Notes under the pieces: generated by a model
The model's database searches: none
The model's input: only the letters and a program-made list of their open reading frames with translations
What the model was told of the DNA's origin: nothing
Assembly: GCA_017745595.1 (NCBI GenBank)
Contig: WMBV01000044.1
Location: 1-40,275 of the forward strand
Direction of reading: 5' to 3'
DNA: 40,275 nt
DNA from: Bordetella petrii
GTDB taxonomy: Bacteria > Pseudomonadota > Gammaproteobacteria > Burkholderiales > Burkholderiaceae_B
Shown: piece after piece, positions 33,145 to 40,275 of the stretch
How the letters are laid out: each line of letters begins with the position of its first letter
Numbering within the stretch: the first letter of the stretch is position 1
Program-made: the position numbers and the translations under genes

Positions 33145-33723
33145 TTAGCATGGCGCCAGCAGGCGTCGCGGGATGCCTGCCATGCGGCCGAAGCGTGTCC
33201 AGTTGAAAGCGGGCCCCGGATCGGTTTTGCGGCCGGGGGCAATGTGTTCGTGCCCCCATGCCGCCCGCAGGGGATAGCGGCTGTGCAGCAGGCGGGCGAG
33301 CTTGGTCAGGGCAGTGTACTGGGCATCGGTGTAAGGCGCCGTGTCGGTGCCTTCGAGCTCGACGCCCAGAGAAAAATCGTTACAGCGTTCGCGCTTGCCG
33401 AAGCGCGACACGCCGGCATGCCAGGCTCGTGCCTCGGTGGACACGAATTGCACCAGCTCACCGTCGCGATTGATGAAGAAATGCGCCGAGACACGCAGCC
33501 CGCGCAGGCGCTCGAGCCAGGGGTGGGCCGTGTAGTCGAGGCGGTTCAGGAACAGGCCGGCCACGTGGGGGCCGCCAAATCGGCCCGGAGGCAGGCTGAT
33601 GTTATGGACGACCAGCAGCGAAACCGGCATGCCGGCGGGGCGGGCATCACAATTGGGCGAAGGCAGGAGGCGCACGCCCGGCGCGGGCGCCAGCCACCCG
33701 TGTCGATCAAGCTGTAAATACAT
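33145..33723 (-). CDS. ampD: AmpD, 1,6-anhydro-N-acetylmuramoyl-L-alanine amidase
   Basis: This is a cytosolic peptidoglycan-recycling amidase that removes the stem peptide from anhydro-muropeptides; in many Gram-negatives it indirectly restrains AmpC induction. The 192-residue protein has the zinc-site residues in SLLVVHNISLPPG and AAWGHEHIAPGRKTDPGPAFNW-type block (H, H and D), plus LRVSAHFFINRDGELVQFV and CNDFSLGVELEGTD. It lies 13 bp downstream of the GST start on the same strand. No AmpR/AmpC gene is in the window. Confidence 0.95.
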   Translation of the reverse strand: MYLQLDRHGWLAPAPGVRLLPSPNCDARPAGMPVSLLVVHNISLPPGRFGGPHVAGLFLNRLDYTAHPWLERLRGLRVSAHFFINRDGELVQFVSTEARAWHAGVSRFGKRERCNDFSLGVELEGTDTAPYTDAQYTALTKLARLLHSRYPLRAAWGHEHIAPGRKTDPGPAFNWTRFGRMAGIPRRLLAPC

Positions 33724-33813
33724 GGGTGCGGCTCATCGAATGGGGAAGCGTAGCCCCCATTATGCCTGCCTTGCCAGGGCCGCCTGTTCCGGCGTGTCGA
33801 GCAAGGCCGGAAC

Positions 33814-33921
33814 AGGTGTCTGACTCCGCAGGTGTCAGACACCGAAGAGTAGGAACGCTTTCCCAGCCGTAGGGTCTTAGCCAGCCTGCGGTGTCTGACA
33901 CCCTGCGGGAGTCAGACACCT
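33814..33921. repeat. Dispersed hairpin repeat, cluster 3
   Basis: Module 33814-33843 (30 bp, with the centre shortened) and inverted module 33890-33921 (32 bp, close to the family pattern) are separated by 46 bp. They lie between the ampD start and the PP0621-family stop, on the upstream side of ampD. Confidence 0.92.
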
Positions 33922-33944
33922 GAAACACTTATTCCGGGCCCGCG

Positions 33945-34205
33945 CTAGCGTTCGCCCAGCCGAGCGTGGTCGCGGCTGCACCAGACTTTGCCTTCGAGCA
34001 GCACGGCTTCGGAACGCGGCAGGTGGATGCCGCAATGGGCGCAGCGCACCATCGATTCGACGGGCTGGCCGCCCGGCCGGCGCGCGGGCGCGCGCGGCGG
34101 GGGCTGGGTGGCGCTGTGCCGCTTGTGGGCGGCGCGGGCCGAGGCGATGCGGGCGATCATCATGATCGCCAGGATGATGATGACCCAAATTAACAGCTTG
34201 CCCAC
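33945..34205 (-). CDS. PP0621 family protein with a membrane anchor and a zinc-ribbon-like tail
   Basis: The 86-residue protein has one N-terminal membrane helix (LLIWVIIILAIMMIARIA), a basic Pro/Arg-rich linker, and a small Cys-rich end (VRCAHCGIHLPRSEAVLLEG then VWCSRDH) that may bind a metal. This matches the PP0621 family of unknown function. It directly follows the cytochrome c assembly gene by 1 bp, so it is likely co-expressed. Confidence 0.85.
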   Translation of the reverse strand: MGKLLIWVIIILAIMMIARIASARAAHKRHSATQPPPRAPARRPGGQPVESMVRCAHCGIHLPRSEAVLLEGKVWCSRDHARLGER

Positions 34206-34206
34206 T

Positions 34207-35046
34207 TCAGCTCCGATGAAGAATCACTTCCAGCACGAACCGGCTGCCGGTGTAGGCCAGGATCAGGAACGCGAATCCCGTCAGGGTCCAGCGCAGCGCC
34301 ACGCGGCCGCGCCAGCCGCGGATGTGGCGGCCCAGCAGCAGCACGCCGAAAGTCAGCCATGACAGCAGCGTGAACACGGTTTTGTGGTCAAAGGGCAGGA
34401 CTTTGCCGGTGAGCTGCATCGACGCGATCGAGCCGGATGCGACGGCGGCGGTCAGTACCGCGAAGCCGATCCAGATCACCCGGAACAGCAGTTGTTCTTG
34501 TACCAGCAGCGGCGGCTGCGCATCGAGTACGCGGCCGATGATGCTGCGCTCGGTAGGGGCATCGAGCGGGCGGTGCAGGTGGCGGTCGAGCAGGGCCATC
34601 AGCAGGGCATGCAGCGCGGCCACGGTGATCAGGGCATAGGCGGCCAGCGCGATCAGCAGGTGCAGGCGCAGCCAGCCGTTGTCGGCATGCGGCACCATCT
34701 GGCCCTGCGGGAACAGCGCCGCCAGGGCGCATACCAGGGTGGCGGCCGGCACCAGCAGCAATTGCAGGCCGTCGATGCGCACCAGCAGGCTTTCCAGCCA
34801 GAACACCACCAGGCCCAGCCAGACCGCCGCCGACAGCGCCAGGGCCCAGCCAATGAAGAGCTGCGAGCCACCCAGCATGGCCTGTTGCAGCCCGATACCA
34901 TGCAGCACCAGGGCGCCCAGCAGGCAGGTCCGGGCGACGCGGCCCGTTTTTTCGACGCTGCCGCCTTGCAGGCGTCGCCACAGCGCCGCGGCCAGCACGG
35001 CATAGGCCAGGGCGGCCACGGCGTGAAATACAATGCCTAATGACAT
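34207..35046 (-). CDS. CcsA/YpjD-type cytochrome c assembly membrane protein
   Basis: The 279-residue protein (start 35046) has about eight hydrophobic helices and the conserved block VPHADNGWLRLHLLIALAAY near the middle and GSIASMQLTGKVLPFDHKTVF later, replacing the WAxxxWG heme-handling motif by a diverged version. Such YpjD-type proteins are commonly found upstream of ffh, on the opposite strand. A role in heme or cytochrome c biogenesis is inferred from the family and is not certain. Confidence 0.88.
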   Translation of the reverse strand: MSLGIVFHAVAALAYAVLAAALWRRLQGGSVEKTGRVARTCLLGALVLHGIGLQQAMLGGSQLFIGWALALSAAVWLGLVVFWLESLLVRIDGLQLLLVPAATLVCALAALFPQGQMVPHADNGWLRLHLLIALAAYALITVAALHALLMALLDRHLHRPLDAPTERSIIGRVLDAQPPLLVQEQLLFRVIWIGFAVLTAAVASGSIASMQLTGKVLPFDHKTVFTLLSWLTFGVLLLGRHIRGWRGRVALRWTLTGFAFLILAYTGSRFVLEVILHRS

Positions 35047-35154
35047 AAAAACCGTTGTCTGGATGGAGGCCCCCTGGGTGCTCGTCGCCGGCAGGCGACA
35101 AGTCGCCTGTCCGGGCCACTGTTCAATCAACTAGTGTAAGCGGAAACGCCTCTC

Positions 35155-36564
35155 ATGCTCGATAACCTGACTCAACGTTTGTCGCGCGTCGTTAAGACGT
35201 TGCGCGGCGAAGCCCGCCTGACCGAGGCCAACACCCAGGAAATGCTGCGCGAAGTCCGCATGGCACTGCTCGAGGCCGACGTGGCCTTGCCGGTAGTGCG
35301 CGATTTCGTCGCCCGCGTCAAGGAAAAAGCCCTGGGCGAAGAAGTCGTGGGCAGCCTCAGCCCCGGCCAGGCCCTGGTGGGCGTGGTCAACAAAGAACTG
35401 ACCGCCCTGATGGGCGGCGACCTGGGGCCCACCGCCGGCGAGCTTTCGCTGGCGGTGCAGCCCCCGGCGGTCATCCTGATGGCCGGCCTGCAGGGCGCGG
35501 GTAAAACCACCACCACCGGCAAGCTGGGCCGCTGGCTGGCGCAGGGCCTGCACGTGCAGAATGGCCGCAATACGGGCAAGAAAAAGGTGCTGACGGTCAG
35601 TGCCGACGTCTACCGCCCCGCCGCCATCGACCAATTGAAAACGGTGGCGGCGCAGGCCGGCATCGACTTCCTGCCGTCCGATCCCAGCCAGAAGCCCGAA
35701 GACATCGCCCGCAACGCGGTCGACCATGCCCGCCGCTATCACTACGACGTGCTGATCCTGGACACGGCCGGCCGCCTGGGTATCGACGAAGCCATGATGC
35801 GCGAGATCCGCGCCCTGCACGATCTGGTGCAGCCTGTCGAAACGCTGTTCGTGGTCGATGCCATGCAGGGCCAGGACGCGGTCAATACCGCGCGCGCCTT
35901 TGCCGACGCCCTGCCCCTGACCGGCGTGGTACTCACCAAGCTCGACGGCGACGCCCGCGGCGGCGCGGCGCTGTCGGTGCGCCATGTCACCGGCAAGCCC
36001 CTGAAGTTCGTGGGCGTGTCCGAAAAACTGGACGGTTTCGAACCCTTCCACCCCGACCGCATGGCGCAGCGGGTGCTGGGCATGGGCGATATTGTTTCTT
36101 TGGTCGAACAGGCCCAGAAGAATATCGACATCGCCGAAGCCCAAAAGCTGGCCACCAAGCTGAAGTCGGGCAGCAAGTTCGATTTGAACGATTTCCGCGA
36201 GCAGCTGGGCCAGGTCAAGAAGCTGGGCGACATGGGTTCGCTGCTGGAAAAGCTGCCCGCGCAGTTCCAGCAGGCGGCGGGTCAATTGCAGGGCGGCCAG
36301 GCCGAAAAGCAGCTGCGCCGCACCGAAGGCATCCTGAATGCCATGACTCCCGCCGAACGCGCCAAGCCCGAACTCATCAAGGCCTCGCGCAAGCGCCGCA
36401 TCGCCGCGGGCTCCGGCGTGCCGGTCCAGGAAGTCAACCGCCTGCTGTCGCAGTTCGAGCAGATGCAGGGCATGATGAAGCAGATGAAAAAAGGCGGCAT
36501 GTCCAAGATGATGCGCGCCATGGGCGGCATGAAGGGCCTGGGCCGGTTCGGCGGCCTGCGCTGA
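35155..36564 (+). CDS. ffh: Signal recognition particle GTPase Ffh
   Basis: Ffh binds signal sequences and 4.5S RNA and docks with FtsY for co-translational insertion. The 469-residue protein has the N domain (MLDNLTQRLSRVVKTLRGEA), the G domain with GLQGAGKTTTTGKL (K117), DVYRPAAIDQLKTVA, DTAGRL and TKLDGDARGGAAL, and the Met-rich M domain at the C-terminus (QFEQMQGMMKQMKKGGMSKM). It is divergent from the cytochrome c assembly gene and intact. Confidence 0.97.
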   Translation: MLDNLTQRLSRVVKTLRGEARLTEANTQEMLREVRMALLEADVALPVVRDFVARVKEKALGEEVVGSLSPGQALVGVVNKELTALMGGDLGPTAGELSLAVQPPAVILMAGLQGAGKTTTTGKLGRWLAQGLHVQNGRNTGKKKVLTVSADVYRPAAIDQLKTVAAQAGIDFLPSDPSQKPEDIARNAVDHARRYHYDVLILDTAGRLGIDEAMMREIRALHDLVQPVETLFVVDAMQGQDAVNTARAFADALPLTGVVLTKLDGDARGGAALSVRHVTGKPLKFVGVSEKLDGFEPFHPDRMAQRVLGMGDIVSLVEQAQKNIDIAEAQKLATKLKSGSKFDLNDFREQLGQVKKLGDMGSLLEKLPAQFQQAAGQLQGGQAEKQLRRTEGILNAMTPAERAKPELIKASRKRRIAAGSGVPVQEVNRLLSQFEQMQGMMKQMKKGGMSKMMRAMGGMKGLGRFGGLR

Positions 36565-36585
36565 CCGCGGGGGCGCGGGGCGGCC

Positions 36586-36679
36586 AGGTGTCTGACTCCC
36601 GCAGGGTGTCAGACACCGCACTGTTGGCACAGCCTGTCCACACCATCGGTGTCCGACACCCTGCGGGAGTCGGACACCT
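36586..36679. repeat. Dispersed hairpin repeat, cluster 4
   Basis: Module 36586-36617 is the cleanest copy (GGTGTCTGAC, then CCCGCAGGGT, then GTCAGACACC). The inverted module 36648-36679 carries GGTGTCCGAC / GTCGGACACC, a compensating change in both arms. The two are 30 bp apart, just after ffh. Confidence 0.94.
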
Positions 36680-36687
36680 GGGGTGGG

Positions 36688-36717
36688 CAAAAAGACGGCC
36701 AGGCACATGGCCTGGCC
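36688..36717 (-). terminator. Candidate terminator for the BON-LysM gene
   Basis: GGCCAGGC / GCCTGGCC (36697-36704 and 36710-36717) with a 5-nt loop is followed on the minus strand by GTCTTTTT. It lies about 80 bp beyond the stop of the LysM gene. Two further stem-forming inverted repeats (36725-36755 and 36758-36789) lie between and lack T runs. Confidence 0.65.
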
Positions 36718-36796
36718 GAATCGGATCGGAGCGAACGGGGAGGTCCCGCTCCGATGCAAACCGGCAAACGCTGCGGGGCTTGCCGGTTTGTGCGGT

Positions 36797-37243
36797 TCAG
36801 TTCAGCGGCGGAATGCGCAGCACCTGGCCCGGGTAGATCTTGTCGGGGTCCGACAGCATGGGCTTGTTGGCCTCGAAAATCACGGTGTGCTTGGCGCCCT
36901 GGCCCTTGCCGTAATGGGCTTCGGCGATTTTCCACAGGTTGTCGCCCTTCTTCACGGTGTACATCTGCGCCTCCGGGGCCGTCTGCTTGGCGCTGAGCTG
37001 GTTGTCGACCTGGGCCACGCCCACAGTATTGCCCAGCGCCAGGGCGATTTTCTCGGCATCTTCGGTGGACGCGGCCTGGCCCGTGACGGTGACCTTGTCG
37101 CCATCGACCTTGATATCCAGGCCATCCGCGTTCAGCCCATGCTTGTTCAATTCTTTCTTCATTTCGTCGACCGACGCCGCCTGGGCTTCGCTGGCGCCGA
37201 AGAGTTTTTCGCCGACATCTTTGATAAAGCTGAGCAGACCCAT
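36797..37243 (-). CDS. kbp: BON-LysM protein, Kbp/YgaU-like
   Basis: The 148-residue protein has the two-domain layout of Escherichia coli Kbp (YgaU, 149 residues), a cytoplasmic potassium-binding protein: MGLLSFIKDVGEKLFG, a BON domain (GLDIKVDGDKVTVTGQAAST) and a C-terminal LysM domain (YTVKKGDNLWKIAEAHYGKG, PDKIYPGQVLRIP). No signal peptide is seen, in line with a cytosolic role. AAGGA precedes the ATG. Potassium binding is inferred from the family. Confidence 0.92.
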   Translation of the reverse strand: MGLLSFIKDVGEKLFGASEAQAASVDEMKKELNKHGLNADGLDIKVDGDKVTVTGQAASTEDAEKIALALGNTVGVAQVDNQLSAKQTAPEAQMYTVKKGDNLWKIAEAHYGKGQGAKHTVIFEANKPMLSDPDKIYPGQVLRIPPLN

Positions 37244-37382
37244 GGTTTGTCCTTTTTGAATGTTAAGAAACGTTAAGCACGCAAAAGCAGAAGATGGCAG
37301 AATTTAATGCGCTGCAGGTCGATTATGTGCTCATTAACCGTGGCGCGTGGCCACGGAATATGGACAAGATGTAACGGCGCGT

Positions 37383-38102
37383 TTATTGAGCGGGCGGATG
37401 CAGCGTGCCGGTGGCCGTGCGGCGGGTCAGTTTCCACACGTGCGCGGGGGGCACATTGGCCAGCACGGTCTGGGTGTGGCGCGCGCGCAGGCCCAGGCGG
37501 TCGAGCACGCGTTGCGGCACGGGGCAACGCGGCCCGTAGGTAAATAAATGCACGGCGCCGCCGGGCCGCAATTGCGCGAAGGTACCACGCAAAATGCCGA
37601 TCTGCTGCTTCACCGGCATGTTCAGCAGCGGCAGACCGCAAATGGCCGCGCCGGCCAGGCCATTCACGAACAGGGGTTGGCCCGCCAGCTTGGCGGCATC
37701 GCCCTGGTACACATAGGCGCCGGGAAAATCGTGGCGCAACTGCTGGGCGAACTGCGCGTCCATTTCGACCAGCGTCAGTTGCTGCGGGTCGAGCCCGCGC
37801 GCCACCAGGGCGCGAGTGAAGGCGCCGGTGCCCGCGCCCAATTCCAGGCAGGGCCCCGTGGTGGCATCGATGCCGTGCGTGATCGCGGCGGCCAGGCGCG
37901 AGCCCGAAGGCCAGATGGCGCCGATGGTCTTGGGATTGGCGCGCCAGGCGCGCAGAAAACGGATGCGTTCCGCTACCCACGATTGCCGGGCGATGTGGCC
38001 GGCGGCATAGCCCGTGGCGCGGCCGGCTGCGCCGGCCATGCGAAACAACAGCGATCCGAAAGGCAGGCCGGAAAGGTCTCCGGTCAGGACTTTGGGCGGC
38101 AT
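37383..38102 (-). CDS. SAM-dependent methyltransferase, phospholipid N-methyltransferase-like
   Basis: The 239-residue protein (start 38102, MPPKVLTGDLSGLP) has a class I methyltransferase fold: AIWPSGSRLAAAITHGID, motif I CLELGAGTGAFTRALVARGL, acidic LVEMDAQFAQQL, YQGDAAKLAG and LPLLNMPVKQQIG. The combination RANPKTIGAIWPSGS with motif I resembles PmtA-type phosphatidylethanolamine N-methyltransferases and rRNA adenine dimethylases; the former is favoured. It is monocistronic by its wide flanks (139 and 170 bp). Confidence 0.82.
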   Translation of the reverse strand: MPPKVLTGDLSGLPFGSLLFRMAGAAGRATGYAAGHIARQSWVAERIRFLRAWRANPKTIGAIWPSGSRLAAAITHGIDATTGPCLELGAGTGAFTRALVARGLDPQQLTLVEMDAQFAQQLRHDFPGAYVYQGDAAKLAGQPLFVNGLAGAAICGLPLLNMPVKQQIGILRGTFAQLRPGGAVHLFTYGPRCPVPQRVLDRLGLRARHTQTVLANVPPAHVWKLTRRTATGTLHPPAQ

Positions 38103-38272
38103 GCAGGGACTCCCTGGCTGGGCCGGCTTGCCACGGCAGGCATCGCTGCCGCGTGCCGGCGTCAAAACACAGGCGTCAGGGTACTACGCGAACCGGCTCG
38201 TGCAAGCCGCAACGGGCGCCTGGGTAGCGCACCGTTGATAAATTTCACAATGTGTTGTGGGCGCGGCGCGGA

Positions 38273-38473
38273 TCAGCCGCCGCCCACCGCCACCACAATC
38301 TCGACCTGGTCGCCGTCGCGCAGGGTGGTGGCCTCGTGCTGGCTTTTCGGCACGATTTCGCCATTGCGTTCCACAGCGACCCGCTTGCCAGCGTAGCCCA
38401 GGATCTGCAGCAATTCGTTCACGGTGGTGCCCAGGGGAAACTCGCGTGCGTCTCCGTTCAGCGTAATGTGCAT
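38273..38473 (-). CDS. thiS: Sulfur carrier protein ThiS
   Basis: The 66-residue ubiquitin-like carrier supplies sulfur for the thiazole ring of thiamine. It ends in VAVGGG, so the C-terminal Gly-Gly needed for adenylation and thiocarboxylation is present. MHITLNGDAREFPLGTTVNE and VAVERNGEIVPKSQ are typical. It follows pip by 10 bp on the minus strand; ThiG and ThiF are not in the window. Confidence 0.95.
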   Translation of the reverse strand: MHITLNGDAREFPLGTTVNELLQILGYAGKRVAVERNGEIVPKSQHEATTLRDGDQVEIVVAVGGG

Positions 38474-38483
38474 GATGGTTTCC

Positions 38484-40268
<1,785 letters not shown>

Positions 40269-40275
40269 TCACGGG

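Noticed and set aside
24960-36679. CRISPR array
   Set aside because: The repeats are palindromic modules scattered over four separate sites in pairs, with no regular spacers and no cas genes.
35131-36759. 542-codon minus strand ORF
   Set aside because: It is antisense to the intact ffh gene and runs through repeat cluster 4.

Overview
The window looks like chromosomal DNA of a denitrifying beta-proteobacterium of the Bordetella/Achromobacter group (Alcaligenaceae). This rests on the high GC content, abundant Bug/TctC-type solute receptors, an Achromobacter-like azurin, a full nos cluster and housekeeping genes (ffh, trmB, thiS, ampD, htpG) of beta-proteobacterial type. The genus call is inference from protein resemblance.

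Left part (1-12.5 kb, all + strand): the right-hand end of an integrative conjugative element (ICE) with an IncP/Tn4371-type mating-pair module: traG, a CopG-like gene, trbB-C-D-E-J-K-L-F-G-I, a DUF2274 gene and a small ORF behind a perfect LexA-type box. The module shows decay. traG lacks its N-terminal membrane part, although recognisable coding sequence runs upstream to an in-frame TGA. trbJ is cut by a TAA 47 codons before its natural end. GC content steps up between copG and trbB, which suggests a mosaic.

Junction (12.5-13.3 kb): on the minus strand lies a tRNA-Leu(CAA) gene split in its anticodon loop by a 238-nt, ORF-less group I intron, which I read as subgroup IC3, related to the Azoarcus tRNA-Ile intron. 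Its 5' exon is repeated as a 38-bp direct repeat 236 bp away. The 198 bp between the two copies look like attachment-site arm DNA (paired short direct repeats, inverted repeats). In the second copy the anticodon loop reads on without the intron. This is the most unusual part of the window.

Host region I (13.3-22.8 kb, minus strand): the nitrous-oxide reductase operon nosR-nosZ-nosD-nosF-nosY-nosL-apbE(nosX), with mostly 4-bp overlaps, followed upstream by azurin. Both nosR and azu have FNR/Dnr-type boxes at about -41.5 from candidate -10 elements. NosR/ApbE form the flavinylated electron route, NosZ is the reductase, NosDFY/NosL supply copper-site maturation, and azurin can carry electrons in the periplasm.

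Host region II (23-32.5 kb): htpG with a textbook sigma-32 promoter; a GntR regulator divergent from an FMN-dependent 2-hydroxyacid oxidase, a Bug receptor and an HpcH/HpaI aldolase; then a minus-strand set (FAD monooxygenase, DUF3237, Bug receptor) divergent from a MarR regulator, with a perfect palindromic operator between them.

Host region III (32.5-40.3 kb): a GST, AmpD, a PP0621-family protein, a CcsA-type cytochrome c assembly protein, ffh, a BON-LysM protein, a PmtA-like methyltransferase, thiS, proline iminopeptidase and trmB. Four clusters of a hairpin-forming dispersed repeat (arms GGTGTCTGAC / GTCAGACACC) sit at gene ends between 25 and 36.7 kb. None was seen in the ICE.
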